DNA from: Desulfonatronum sp. SC1
Lineage (GTDB): Bacteria; Desulfobacterota; Desulfovibrionia; Desulfovibrionales; Desulfonatronaceae
DNA: 64,000 bases
Direction of reading: 5' to 3'
Assembly: GCF_003046795.1 (NCBI RefSeq)
Contig: NZ_PZKN01000022.1
Location: 1-64,000, forward strand
Made by a program: the position numbers and the translations under genes
Notes under the pieces: model-generated
Told to the model about the DNA's origin: nothing
Database searches by the model: none
What the model saw: the letters and a program-made list of their open reading frames with translations, nothing else
Part shown: in pieces, positions 1 through 11,316 of the stretch
How positions within the stretch are numbered: the stretch's first letter is position 1
Layout: every line of letters begins with the position of its first letter

Positions 1-162
1 ACAATGCAGCAGATGCGCACACTCCATTCATGTCTTTGTTGGAATGCCGGGGCACGAAAAGCGACCCGCAAGCTTGAGGAACCAAGCGACGCCCAGGCCC
101 AGATACTGAAGGCCATGGGCTACGGAGTGAGCAGTGGGGTCTTACAGGAATTGGCGACTTAA
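1..162 (+). CDS. 3' end of a possible transposase gene (partial)
   Basis: An open frame runs in from the left edge and stops with TAA at 160-162, giving about 53 residues that end in ILKAMGYGVSSGVLQELAT. The basic, Cys-containing tail with an EEPSDAQAQIL segment resembles the C-terminus of IS4/IS1634-type transposases as I remember them, but no catalytic residue lies in the window, so the family is a guess. It is followed at once by a dispersed repeat and sits at the end of the pilus/secretion block, a typical place for mobile-element debris. Confidence 0.4.
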   Translation, partial: TMQQMRTLHSCLCWNAGARKATRKLEEPSDAQAQILKAMGYGVSSGVLQELAT

Positions 163-199
163 CACACCGAAATCACTTGCGTTTTCAAAAAAAATGACG

Positions 200-325
200 T
201 TCAATCTGTTAAACTCCTGTCAAACTCTCACGTATGAATAAATACGCTTCGATCTTGAACCCTTTTTGCTCCTTGCACTTGGGGTTTTTGAACGGACTGT
301 GGAAAAAGACGTTTTCTACAGTCAG
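200..325. repeat. Dispersed inverted-repeat element, copy 1 (left arm degraded)
   Basis: This intergenic stretch shares two blocks with 16805-17030. One block, at 220-258, contains cacgtatgaataaatacgc. The other, at 271-298, reads tgctccttgcacttgggg followed by tttttgaacggact. In copy 2 the outer ends form an imperfect inverted repeat; here the left arm is largely lost. No coding potential is seen. Confidence 0.75.
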
Positions 326-817
326 TTAACCGCCTTTCATCCACAACAGGTCTCCCTCAATATGCACATTGATAGGGTTGACGCCGTGCCGAACGTCCTG
401 GCCATCTTCCAGGGGGTGCGGTGAATCCGCGTGCGGAGTATCATTAAATATGCTGACTCGGAGTACTTTGGGGCGAAACCAATATCCCGCGGCGCGTGTA
501 TTGGCGTTGGAAACCAGTAGTAGCAACTCCTGCAAGTCAATCCAGCCGATATCCCTGGATACCGACATGGGGATGGACACCCATTGGTCTGGATTGATCC
601 GGGATGTCCGGACCTGGTCCCACAGTTGGTTCCAAGATTCTGCTTCAGCAATTTGTATTGCCCTGGCTTGCTTGGCTGCCTCCACTTGTGCCAGTTTTAT
701 TCTGGCTTCGTGCATGCGACGGCTTTGGGCCTGAAAATTTCCCCAAGTCGTAACAAACATAGAGGCGGAGCCAGCAAGCATCATGGCGACGACACACACC
801 GCGATCCATTTTTTCAT
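326..817 (-). CDS. Unknown membrane-anchored protein at the end of the pilus/secretion block
   Basis: A 163-residue protein with a short basic start, one hydrophobic segment at about residues 4-24, and a polar Ala/Gln/Arg-rich, probably coiled-coil region at about 28-65. This is the shape of a bitopic inner-membrane protein with a periplasmic domain. It starts 18 bases after the gspF-like stop, so it is almost certainly cotranscribed. Position and topology resemble small assembly proteins such as PilO/GspM-type subunits, but I see no diagnostic motif and do not assign it to them. The dispersed repeat follows directly, so the operon seems to end here or was cut here. Confidence 0.7.
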   Translation of the reverse strand: MKKWIAVCVVAMMLAGSASMFVTTWGNFQAQSRRMHEARIKLAQVEAAKQARAIQIAEAESWNQLWDQVRTSRINPDQWVSIPMSVSRDIGWIDLQELLLLVSNANTRAAGYWFRPKVLRVSIFNDTPHADSPHPLEDGQDVRHGVNPINVHIEGDLLWMKGG

Positions 818-835
818 TAATCACTCGCTCAAGAC

Positions 836-2065
836 CTAGAAATTCATCTCGGAGATCAGATCGTACACGGGCAGCAACAGGCCGGCGATGAGCACTCCAA
901 ATATCAGGCCCATGAAGACCAGCAAGGCAGGTTCAAGTGTTTTGCCAAGCACTTCGACCATATTCGTCAGTTTTTCACGGTAGACCTTGGCCACGTAACC
1001 GGTCTGCTCCTCCATGCGCCCAGATTGTTCGCCGATGTTGATCATGCGGATCGCAAAAGAAGGCAAGACATGAGACTGGCGCATGGAAGAAGAGATGTTG
1101 TTGCCGCTCTTGATGCTAACCTTGGCCTCTTGCAAGCGCTTTTTGTACACGGTGTTCGGGGTGGCATCACTGATAATGTCAAAGGATCTCAAAACTCCGA
1201 TTCCTGCTCCGAGCAAAATCCCCAGGTACTCAGAGATTCTGGAGGCCATGGATGTTTCCAGAATGCTCCTGAGCAGCGGGAGCTTTAGGAGCAGGTAGTC
1301 GGTGGCATAGCGGAAAGGAGGCCATCCGCGGCGCAGAATGAAAGTCAAGGCCAATATGGCCGTCAGCGCAAGGCCGGCGATGCCCAAGTATGCACGGGTC
1401 CATTCGCCAACCTTGATCAGAGCTCGAGTGATCAAGGGGAGGTCTACGTCCATGTCCAAAAATAATTGGAGCAGGTTCGGTACCACGTACCAAAACCAAA
1501 ATATGGTTGCCGCCATGATCAGTGTGATCAAAAAGAGAGGGTAGATTAAGGCACGCTTGGTGCTGCTGATGATTTCCTGCATGCGCCGGAGATGCTCGGA
1601 GGCTTTGAGCAGAATGCTGTCCAGGTTGCCGGTCTCCTCGCCGATTCTGGCCAGGTTGATGACCATGGGTGGGAAGACCCCGGGGTGACGCGCCATGGCT
1701 GCGGCAAAAGTCTGGCCAGAGACGATATCCGAGCGAATGAACTTGAGCGTCATGCGCAGCATTTTGTTGGAGGTGTCTTGAATTATTTCATCAAGTGCTT
1801 CCAGGATGGAGACACCCGCACCCAACTGGACGCCCATGTTGTTCAGAAATTCCGCGAGTTCTGATCGGTTGACCCGTCCGACGCCGTAGGAGGATATCTT
1901 GCTGAGGGTCGCGGATAGGCCGCTCAAGCGGCGAATGTTCAGGACAATGCTGCCCTGGTGCTCCAGATAGCGGATGGCCGGGGATTCGTCCGAAAAAGGC
2001 AGGTTGGCCACGCCACGTTCCATTATGCCCTTATCGTTTATTATGTTGTAGCTGAAAAATGACAT
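836..2065 (-). CDS. Type II secretion / type IV pilus inner-membrane platform protein (GspF/PilC family)
   Basis: A 409-residue polytopic protein that recruits the assembly ATPase and serves as the platform for pseudopilin polymerisation. It has the family layout: a cytoplasmic N-terminal part, then two repeats of the GspF domain (about residues 70-190 and 270-390), each followed by hydrophobic segments (around 170-190, 220-240 and 375-400). Typical repeat words are visible, such as FLNNMGVQLGAGVSILEALD and ISEYLGILLGAGIGVLRSFD. It follows the gspE-like gene but is separated from it by 366 bases holding a promoter, a GEMM riboswitch and two terminator hairpins, so its expression can differ from that of the ATPase. 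Confidence 0.92.
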   Translation of the reverse strand: MSFFSYNIINDKGIMERGVANLPFSDESPAIRYLEHQGSIVLNIRRLSGLSATLSKISSYGVGRVNRSELAEFLNNMGVQLGAGVSILEALDEIIQDTSNKMLRMTLKFIRSDIVSGQTFAAAMARHPGVFPPMVINLARIGEETGNLDSILLKASEHLRRMQEIISSTKRALIYPLFLITLIMAATIFWFWYVVPNLLQLFLDMDVDLPLITRALIKVGEWTRAYLGIAGLALTAILALTFILRRGWPPFRYATDYLLLKLPLLRSILETSMASRISEYLGILLGAGIGVLRSFDIISDATPNTVYKKRLQEAKVSIKSGNNISSSMRQSHVLPSFAIRMINIGEQSGRMEEQTGYVAKVYREKLTNMVEVLGKTLEPALLVFMGLIFGVLIAGLLLPVYDLISEMNF

Positions 2066-2109
2066 GGCCAGCCTATATTCAGATGACAGACGACAGGAAA
2101 CAGATGGCG

Positions 2110-2136
2110 GTAAAAACAGTATGTCGAAATACTGTC
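2110..2136 (-). terminator. Intrinsic terminator-like hairpin in the gspF leader
   Basis: On the minus strand the arms acagtat and atactgt (plus positions 2116-2122 and 2129-2135) form a perfect 7 bp stem with a six-base loop, followed by five U residues. It lies about 50 bases before the gspF start and after the riboswitch and first terminator, so it may be a second attenuation point. Confidence 0.55.
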
Positions 2137-2212
2137 TTCAATCAAAAACTCGGCATCGGGCTCTTTGCGGGTACATCTCATGTCATGATTCACCCGGTTG
2201 GCAGTCGCGAAA

Positions 2213-2243
2213 AAGCAAAAAAAAAGGTTGCCAAAAAAAACCT
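2213..2243 (-). terminator. Riboswitch-linked intrinsic terminator
   Basis: On the minus strand aggtt and aacct (plus 2239-2243 and 2225-2229) form a short stem followed by a long U run (plus 2213-2224 is A-rich). The ggcaacc portion of this hairpin is complementary to gggttgcc at the 3' edge of the upstream aptamer (plus 2269-2276). The terminator and an alternative pairing with the aptamer therefore exclude each other, as expected of an expression platform. Confidence 0.6.
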
Positions 2244-2264
2244 CGACTCCAGTCAAGGTAATTT

Positions 2265-2345
2265 CGAAGGCAACCCGGCTGTCCCGTTCCGGGACCCGTG
2301 GCTTTCCGTCCCTGCCTCGCGACAGGTTTGGCTTTGGTTCTGGTC
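2265..2345 (-). promoter_or_regulatory. c-di-GMP-I (GEMM) riboswitch upstream of the gspF-like gene
   Basis: Read on the minus strand, the conserved GEMM core is present in order: gccaaacc; a hairpin closed by a GCGA tetraloop; gggacggaaagccacggg; a second hairpin built from gtcccggaacgggac; and the receptor strand agccgggttgcc. The tetraloop and receptor-like segment are the hallmarks of the family, which binds cyclic di-GMP; a subclass prefers cyclic AMP-GMP. A terminator follows about 25 bases downstream and a promoter precedes the aptamer. Family assignment is strong; ligand subclass and switching direction are inference. Confidence 0.85.
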
Positions 2346-2377
2346 AGTTGATTCTACACAGGACTCTGGAACTGCTG

Positions 2378-2406
2378 CTCATAGTATGGGCGTGGTTTTT
2401 GGTCAA
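2378..2406 (-). promoter_or_regulatory. Candidate sigma-70 promoter for the riboswitch/gspF transcript
   Basis: On the minus strand TTGACC (plus 2401-2406) and TATGAG (plus 2378-2383) are separated by exactly 17 bases. The start would fall near 2370, about 25 bases before the aptamer. This gives gspF and the gene after it their own transcript, independent of gspE. Confidence 0.5.
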
Positions 2407-2431
2407 TACGGTTGCGCGTACATTGATGCGA

Positions 2432-4084
2432 TTAAATACCCTTGCGCAAGACGCCCAATACGCGCTGGACCTCCCGGACCGTGGTCATGTGTTGTAATAT
2501 CTTGAACCTGGCTATTTCAAACATGTCCTGAAAATGATGCTTCCTGGCGGTTTCCATAAGCTCCGAGGGCGGTGCGCTGTTTTGCACAGCCAAGCGGAAT
2601 TCGCGGGTGAAGATAATTATTTCATAGGTCAGGGTGCGCCCGAAGTAGCCGGTTCGGTTACAGAAAGTACACCCGTTGCCTCTGACCAGGCTTTTGGGTT
2701 CCGCCTGAAGGTAGTCAATTTCTTCCTGACTGGGTTCGTATTCCTCAATGCAGTGGGGGCATACCGTACGTAACAGGCGTTGGCTGACCAGCGCGTTAAG
2801 GCTTTCAGACAGGGCCAGGTTGTCCATGCCCAGCCCGCGTAGACGTGGGAGGGCTCCCAGAGCGGTGTTGCTGTGCAGTGTGGAAAGAACCAGGTGTCCG
2901 GTCAGGGCCGCGTTCAAGGCGGTTTTGGCAGTCTTTTCATCCCTGATTTCGCCGATAAGGATAACGTCAGGGTCGTGGCGGAGGAATGAGGGCATGGCAT
3001 CGGCGAAATCGTATCCCGCGGGTAGATTTACTTGGGTCTGTCGAGCCAGGGGGACGAGGTATTCAACGGGGTTTTCAACGGTGAGCACGTTCTTGCCGAG
3101 AAGATCCAGAGATGTCAGGCCTGCAACCAGGGTAGTGGTTTTACCGGCACCGGTGGGGCCGCTGAGCAGGATGATGCCGAAGGGCTCTTCAAAAATCCTG
3201 TTCATCCGCTCCACATCTTTGGGTAAAAAACCCAGAGCGTCCAGGCTCTGGCTGGCTCGTTCCTGAGGCAGGAGGCGCATGACCATGTTTTCACCGAAAG
3301 GGGTGATTATTGATGAAGTTCGGATGTCGTATTTTTGTTCCAGAAGCGTCACGGACCAACGTCCGTCCTGGGGCAGTCGCTGCTCAGAGATGTTCATGCC
3401 GGCTTGAAGCTTGATGGCGCTGATCAGGCGCCTCAACTGGGGCTGGAGGTGGATTTCGTTGACGAGGACGCCATCCACCCGGAAGGCCACACTGAGACCC
3501 TGATCCATGGGACGGATATGCACGTCCGAGGCTCGACGTTTGACTGCCAGCAGAAGCAGGTGGGTCAAAAAATTATCCAGGCTGACCGTCTGGCTGGAGT
3601 CTGCTGCCAACACTATGGCTTCCTGCTCCAGCATTTTTTCAACGGGGTTATCCAGAAAGTAGAAGTATTTATATATAGCCGAGACCAGTTTACTGTCTTC
3701 AGCAATAACAAACGAGGGACGCAACCCCATACCCCGAAACACCGCCTGCTCCAGGCGTTGGTCAGGAAGTTCCGAGGTCGCCGTGATTAAACGGTCGCCT
3801 TCAACGCGGATGGGAAATATCCGCAGAGACATACACGAGTTTTTGTTGAAGCGTGGTAAAAGAGAAAGGTCAGGAACCTCCTTGTCCATATCCACGAGTT
3901 CCAAATTCAGTTGCTGAGAAAGAATCCTGGCAAGGGAGAGTTCCGAGGCAAGACCGATGCGGAGAAGAACTTTCCCCAGCTTTTCCTTGGTTACGCGCTG
4001 AACTTGCAGAGCATAGCGGAGTTGTGTCTCGGTAATATAACCTTTGCTTTTCAGCAGGTCGCCGATGCGGATGGGTTCGGTCAC
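2432..4084 (-). CDS. Type II secretion / type IV pilus assembly ATPase (GspE/PilB family)
   Basis: A 550-residue hexameric ATPase that powers pseudopilin assembly from the cytoplasmic face. An N-terminal MshEN-like domain covers about residues 1-130. The ATPase domain has the Walker A loop GPTGAGKTTT at 309-318, the aspartate-box region DPDVILIGEIRDEKTA, and the His-box word GHLVLSTLHSN. A zinc-binding tetracysteine (CPHC ... CTFC) follows near 455-490, as in assembly ATPases rather than the retraction ATPase PilT. It lies 76 bases after the ExeA-like gene on the same strand. Confidence 0.95.
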   Translation of the reverse strand: MTEPIRIGDLLKSKGYITETQLRYALQVQRVTKEKLGKVLLRIGLASELSLARILSQQLNLELVDMDKEVPDLSLLPRFNKNSCMSLRIFPIRVEGDRLITATSELPDQRLEQAVFRGMGLRPSFVIAEDSKLVSAIYKYFYFLDNPVEKMLEQEAIVLAADSSQTVSLDNFLTHLLLLAVKRRASDVHIRPMDQGLSVAFRVDGVLVNEIHLQPQLRRLISAIKLQAGMNISEQRLPQDGRWSVTLLEQKYDIRTSSIITPFGENMVMRLLPQERASQSLDALGFLPKDVERMNRIFEEPFGIILLSGPTGAGKTTTLVAGLTSLDLLGKNVLTVENPVEYLVPLARQTQVNLPAGYDFADAMPSFLRHDPDVILIGEIRDEKTAKTALNAALTGHLVLSTLHSNTALGALPRLRGLGMDNLALSESLNALVSQRLLRTVCPHCIEEYEPSQEEIDYLQAEPKSLVRGNGCTFCNRTGYFGRTLTYEIIIFTREFRLAVQNSAPPSELMETARKHHFQDMFEIARFKILQHMTTVREVQRVLGVLRKGI

Positions 4085-4160
4085 GGTTATGATTCCTTCA
4101 GTTACGCGTGAGAATGGGAATGTCTTAAGATTCTCGCGGTATTTCTGCCATGAAGCTATT

Positions 4161-5780
4161 CTACTGGTGCCGAGTCAAGGCAGCAATCCACAAGATGGTT
4201 TCTGGATCAGGGAACCCAGTATGTTGAACAGGCCATTCTCTTTGAAAGTTATTTATTGCCTGCCACATCATGAATCCAGCTGTTCCGTCTTCAGGGCCAT
4301 CATAGTAGCCTAGTTTTAATAGCATTCTCTGTAACATGTCAATTTTTTCGTTTTTGAGTCCTGGAAAAAATTTTTCAATGCTCAAAACAGGCTCCCACAA
4401 TGCTATCCATTTTGGTTCTCCTTCAGCGTGATCCTTCCCGCGAGCAGTGTTCCAGGCCAGTGCGGAATACCGGATATTGTCTCGGGGAGGAAGCTCTCGC
4501 AAGCGAACCATTTGCAAATGTTCCGGCAACTGCTGTTCAAGGATGCCGGGGTCATTTTTGTGCAAAGCCTGGTTCAGCACTGGAAGCAAGTGCTCCAGGT
4601 TGTGTCGACTTAAAAAAGTGACATGGGAGGACGGAGGGGGCGTTTCAGTCGCAAAGGGATGTGGCGCATGGGACGCATGATCATCGATTTGATCTGGCCT
4701 TGAGACGGACTCTGTGTCCCGAGCGACCTGGGGCTGTTGAACAACTGGGCCACTTCCTTTTCCCTGGCCCTGGTTTGATGCGTGAAGCAGGGCGGATGGC
4801 GCGCCTGCAGCGGCAGTTGGATATGGATCGGACCTGGAGAGAGTTTCGGATGGGGAAAACGCGTGGAAGAAGAACCCCAGAGTCAGCAGCAGCGTCGCGG
4901 CCGCTCCAAGCCAGATGAGCTGTTTGGTGGCGGGCCGCATGCCAAGGCGGGCCGCAACGTCGAGTTGGTATTCGGCAATTTCAGTTACCGCCTCGTTCAT
5001 GATTTTCAAATTGATCTCGGTGGCGTTGTAGGCCACCAAACCATACAGGGTCCGCTCCATGATCAGGTTGATCATTCTCAAATTGCCCTGAGTGGCTTGC
5101 CACAAGCGGTCTGTGGCCGCCTGCTCCACCAAGAGTTCCGCCCCCACGCTCGCGAGTTTGTACTGAACGTATCGGGTCGTATCTTTTTTGCCCAGAGGGT
5201 CCAATGTCAAAAATATACCGATTCTGCTACGGAGTTGGCGCAGGTTGGGCCGATCCAATTTTTCCTTGAGTTCAGGCTGGCCAACTAAAAGGATCTGCAC
5301 CAGCTTTTTTTCCTCCTGCTCCAGGTTGGAAAGCATCCTCAGAGCTTCCAGTGTTTCCAGAGAAAGATTGTGCGCCTCGTCGACGATGATTGCGCAATTG
5401 TGACCCTGAGCGGACCGGTCAAGAAAAAAACGGTGCAAAAGTTCGATCAGGCGGGCCAGATTGAGGTCGTCATCTGCTTCCAGGCCAAAGTCTCTGGCAA
5501 TAGCCAGTAAAAGTTCCTTGCGATCCAGGAGACTGTTGAAGACCCAGGCCGTGGCGAGGTTCTCGCCTTCCAGGGCATGCAGAAACTGATACAACAGGGA
5601 GGTCTTGCCGACTCCAACCTCGCCAACAAGAACAAGAAAGCCTTTTCGAAAATTAATGCCATGGTGCAGTTCTTCCAGAATACGCTTGGTGTTGGCAGTG
5701 TGAAAATAGCCCTTGGTGAAAGCAGACGGAGAAAACGGGTTGGCATCCAACTTCAATATAGAAATGATGTCGCTTTCCAT
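4161..5780 (-). CDS. ExeA/MshM-like AAA ATPase with C-terminal peptidoglycan-binding domain
   Basis: A 539-residue protein with an N-terminal AAA domain (Walker A LVGEVGVGKT at 51-60; Walker B CAIIVDEAH), one transmembrane segment at about 287-308, a Pro/Ser/His-rich periplasmic linker, and a C-terminal peptidoglycan-binding domain at about 475-530 (LQRMLLKLGYYDGPEDGTAG). This is the architecture of GspA/ExeA and MshM, which help insert the outer-membrane secretin through the wall. The start is backed by aggtg six bases upstream. It is the first gene of the minus-strand block. No secretin gene is present in the window. Confidence 0.9.
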   Translation of the reverse strand: MESDIISILKLDANPFSPSAFTKGYFHTANTKRILEELHHGINFRKGFLVLVGEVGVGKTSLLYQFLHALEGENLATAWVFNSLLDRKELLLAIARDFGLEADDDLNLARLIELLHRFFLDRSAQGHNCAIIVDEAHNLSLETLEALRMLSNLEQEEKKLVQILLVGQPELKEKLDRPNLRQLRSRIGIFLTLDPLGKKDTTRYVQYKLASVGAELLVEQAATDRLWQATQGNLRMINLIMERTLYGLVAYNATEINLKIMNEAVTEIAEYQLDVAARLGMRPATKQLIWLGAAATLLLTLGFFFHAFSPSETLSRSDPYPTAAAGAPSALLHASNQGQGKGSGPVVQQPQVARDTESVSRPDQIDDHASHAPHPFATETPPPSSHVTFLSRHNLEHLLPVLNQALHKNDPGILEQQLPEHLQMVRLRELPPRDNIRYSALAWNTARGKDHAEGEPKWIALWEPVLSIEKFFPGLKNEKIDMLQRMLLKLGYYDGPEDGTAGFMMWQAINNFQREWPVQHTGFPDPETILWIAALTRHQ

Positions 5781-6077
5781 GTGAACACCTGTAAAATAAA
5801 AAATATAACGTGCAATATTACTTTATTTACTGTCTGAGACTCAAAGACGGCACAGTAAAGCGTTGTCCATTGAAATCTATCCATTTTTGTTTGGTCGTGA
5901 TGATTACAGCTCGTTTAAGGTCGTGTCAAGGCAGTGCAAAATTCTCCTTTACCAACTCTCTTTGGAAAGACGGAGGACTGTTTCTGTTGAGGATAGTTCG
6001 ATATCCCCTCGCTGATGAGTATTATCATGCATGGTTAAAACGGAGTTGCCTGCGTCCCGTCAACATATGCTCGACGA

Positions 6078-6704
6078 TCATCCAAAGAAGAGTTTCACCT
6101 CCTCGTCCCGCAGAATCTTGGCCGTCTCTCGCATCTTCAGACTGACGACTTGGGCCGTGGTGCTGGTTTGCAGTTGGTGGAGCACTTCTTTTTGGACGGC
6201 ATCCTCGGCCTGGGCCAGTTTGGTCAGGAAGCGGCGGTATTCGCCGCTGGTTTTGTAGGTCTTCTTGATCAGGGCCTGGTAGCTTGAGCCCTGGCTACGC
6301 AGAAGCTTCAGATAATGGGCCTTGAGCAGTTCCACCTCGGCGACCTGCGCGTTGCGTAACCGTATCTGGCCGGGGGCGCTTTCCAGATCCTGAACTCCAG
6401 AGGCGTTTTTGTACGTTACATCCTTCTTGCCGGTGGTCGTCTCCTCCAGGGCCGATTCCATGGCCAGGGTTTTCGAGCGTACCACCCCTTTGGCGAAGCT
6501 CTCCAGGTCGGTCCGGTATTCCCGCAGCTTAAGGTAGTGATACATCAGCAGCGGAGGAAACAGGACTCGCCAGATGGTCAGCCTGGGCTTTTCCACGACC
6601 CGGCGGGCCAGTTCCCTGGCAAAGTTCTGCTCATGGTCCCAGATCATTTGGTAGGTTTGCTGAGTGTCTTGGGTCATAAGGTACGGGGGGATGTAAGGCA
6701 TCAT
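6078..6704 (-). CDS. Conserved-looking protein of unknown function
   Basis: A 208-residue soluble or peripherally membrane-bound protein. It starts MMPYIPPYLMT, has one moderately hydrophobic stretch (WRVLFPPLLMYHYL, about 46-59), and is otherwise charged and probably helical (many Lys, Glu, Gln). I recognise no domain. A 297-base gap without visible genes separates it from the ExeA-like gene, and the PIN toxin gene lies 30 bases upstream on the same strand, so it may be read with the toxin-antitoxin pair. Confidence 0.7.
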   Translation of the reverse strand: MMPYIPPYLMTQDTQQTYQMIWDHEQNFARELARRVVEKPRLTIWRVLFPPLLMYHYLKLREYRTDLESFAKGVVRSKTLAMESALEETTTGKKDVTYKNASGVQDLESAPGQIRLRNAQVAEVELLKAHYLKLLRSQGSSYQALIKKTYKTSGEYRRFLTKLAQAEDAVQKEVLHQLQTSTTAQVVSLKMRETAKILRDEEVKLFFG

Positions 6705-6734
6705 CGGTCGGGGGAAAGGGGAGGTGCCTGGCGA

Positions 6735-7127
6735 CTACAGGAGCCTGACCGGACACTTCGATTTCGTTCCAATGTGCCTGAAAAACGCTTTGTCAAAGGT
6801 GAACAGTTCTTGGCAATGCGCGCATAACGCCAGATGCAATGCATCCGCGAAGTCGCTCCCGGCCATGTACCAAGCCAGGGCGGCGGATAGGGCTCTCGCG
6901 TCCCGCAACACGATATTCTCCAGGCCGAACAGGGCCGTCATGGCCGAGTGAATCTCCTTGCTGGAAAAACCATACGCATGCCGCAACACCCACTCGGTTT
7001 CCAGGATTACGGTATCTGAAAGGAAGATGCGCGGTGCATTTCGTATCATCTGAAACGCTTTTGCGTACTGTCGCTCGTCGTCCCGGGTCAGAAAACGGAC
7101 GACGACGTTGGTATCAATCGCGATCAC
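6735..7127 (-). CDS. PIN-domain toxin (VapC family), AbrB-type partner
   Basis: A 130-residue PIN ribonuclease. Its acidic residues occur in the expected order: Asp in the opening IDTN, Glu in the VILETEW helix, Asp in GSDFADALH, and Asp in TFDKAFF. These coordinate the metal ions used to cut RNA. I place the start at GTG 7127 rather than the longer upstream ATG because the protein then begins directly with VIAIDTN, the normal PIN N-terminus. The GTG overlaps the last 14 bases of the antitoxin gene, giving translational coupling. Confidence 0.88.
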   Translation of the reverse strand: MIAIDTNVVVRFLTRDDERQYAKAFQMIRNAPRIFLSDTVILETEWVLRHAYGFSSKEIHSAMTALFGLENIVLRDARALSAALAWYMAGSDFADALHLALCAHCQELFTFDKAFFRHIGTKSKCPVRLL

Positions 7128-7377
7128 GGTTCGACTCCAACGCGCCTTTGCGGACAGCCTCATCCATATCGGCAAGGGATTTGGTCGGCCCTTGATAGGC
7201 GAGACATCCGGCGACTTCGTCGACTTTCATAGCCGGGAACACGCTTCTGGGCTTGAGCAGAACCCCGTCGTCAAACTCGATGACTTCCAGTTCCTGGCCC
7301 GGCCCCCAATGCCGAATGGTTCGAATGTGTTTGGGAATGATCACTTGACCTTTGCTCGAGAGTGTCGTTGTCGTCAT
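7114..7377 (-). CDS. AbrB/MazE-fold antitoxin
   Basis: An 87-residue protein opening with the SpoVT/AbrB signature TTLSSKGQVIIPKHIR, a swapped-hairpin DNA-binding domain. The C-terminal part (about 50-87) would neutralise the PIN toxin encoded immediately downstream. A strong ribosome site (aaggagggg) lies eight bases before ATG 7377; a GTG three bases earlier is an alternative. Such operons usually repress their own promoter, but no clear operator could be picked out in the 112 bases upstream. Confidence 0.88.
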   Translation of the reverse strand: MTTTTLSSKGQVIIPKHIRTIRHWGPGQELEVIEFDDGVLLKPRSVFPAMKVDEVAGCLAYQGPTKSLADMDEAVRKGALESNRDRD

Positions 7378-7489
7378 CACGCGCCCCTCCTTGTCGTGTA
7401 AGTATTAAGTAAGACAGAGACGTTATTGCGGTGAAAGTCAAGGCGGTGGAGCAATCCAAATGGAGAAGTCGATTGCGCATGCCTGCTGT

Positions 7490-8412
7490 TCATGGCGATT
7501 TGGCACCCGAAATCCACTTGTGCATTCGTGACAACCATCCTCTCGGACGTCGCTCCCAACTCGTTTCCACGCAGGGCAGAAAGACCTCCGCCCCCCATTT
7601 CTGCTTGAAGTACCGGATGGCCGGGTTGATGCCCAGGCCCAGGTTCATGCGGACCTGGCCGCGCTTTTCGCCTTCCTGGAGCAGGGCGTGGAGCAGCAGG
7701 TCCGCGGTGCCCGGCGGGGCGAGGTCCGGGTCGCGGAAGGCGAACATGTAAAAGGCCGTGCTCAGGGAGGTGAAGTCTCCCACGACAAACCCGGCCAGAC
7801 GCGGAGGACCATCACTTCGGTTCAACCAGGCCGAAACCACCAACGCGCCAGGACAGCTTTGAACATAGGCCGGAATGTTGCGGAAGACGAGCCGTGTTCC
7901 CGGCTCAAGATCCCGGTATTCCAGGTAGCGGTCGATCAGCGCCAGATGCTCCTGGTCCAGAACGCGGCCCTGATCCAGGGTCACTTCCCGCCCGGCCCGG
8001 CGCAACAGGTTGCGCAATTTCTGGTTTGGCGCGGGCGCGGGAATGGGCAGGGCTAGGTAGGCGTCCCGGGGCTGGCCCGAGGATTGGCCCGGGGATTTGT
8101 CGGCAGGAGGCTCTTTGGTCGCGACGGCGGGCGCCTGCCGGGGGCGGGTGGCCGCAAGCACGGTGATTCGTGGGGCCCGGCTGGATTCCAGGGCCAGGTC
8201 CACGGACCGTGACAGGGCCTGCTCGTCGAAAAGACTCTGAGGGGGATCGTGCAGGGGGTAGCCGATGAGCACCAAGTCGTCCGGGGATTCGTAGCCCAGG
8301 CAGGCGTCGAACAAGCGCGGCGTGCTCCCGGCCACGGCCCGGACGTAGCAGATCAGTTGTTCCGGAACCACGGCCCGCGCGGCGACATGATCCAGGCGAT
8401 CCGGGCCGAGCA

Positions 8413-8413
<1 letters not shown>
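7490..8413 (-). CDS. Acyltransferase-like protein, shortened paralogue of its upstream neighbour
   Basis: A 307-residue protein. Its C-terminal half has a GNAT/FemAB-like core ending in VRMNLGLGINPAIRYFKQKW, nearly the same as LHLGLGVNPGIRRFKEKW in the upstream protein. Its first 70 residues (VPEQLICYVRAVAGS onward) also align with the upstream protein's N-terminus. It lacks the TraB domain. A proline/alanine-rich linker lies at about 90-125. The start at 8413 overlaps the stop of the preceding gene by one base (TGATG), so the two are coupled. Substrate unknown. The long upstream in-frame extension is a shadow of the neighbour. Confidence 0.75.

Positions 8414-11290
<2,877 letters not shown>

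Positions 11291-11316
<26 letters not shown>

Noticed and set aside
2041-2505. Overlapping small frames in the gspE-gspF gap
   Set aside because: The region is explained by a promoter, a GEMM riboswitch and terminators; none of the frames has a ribosome site.
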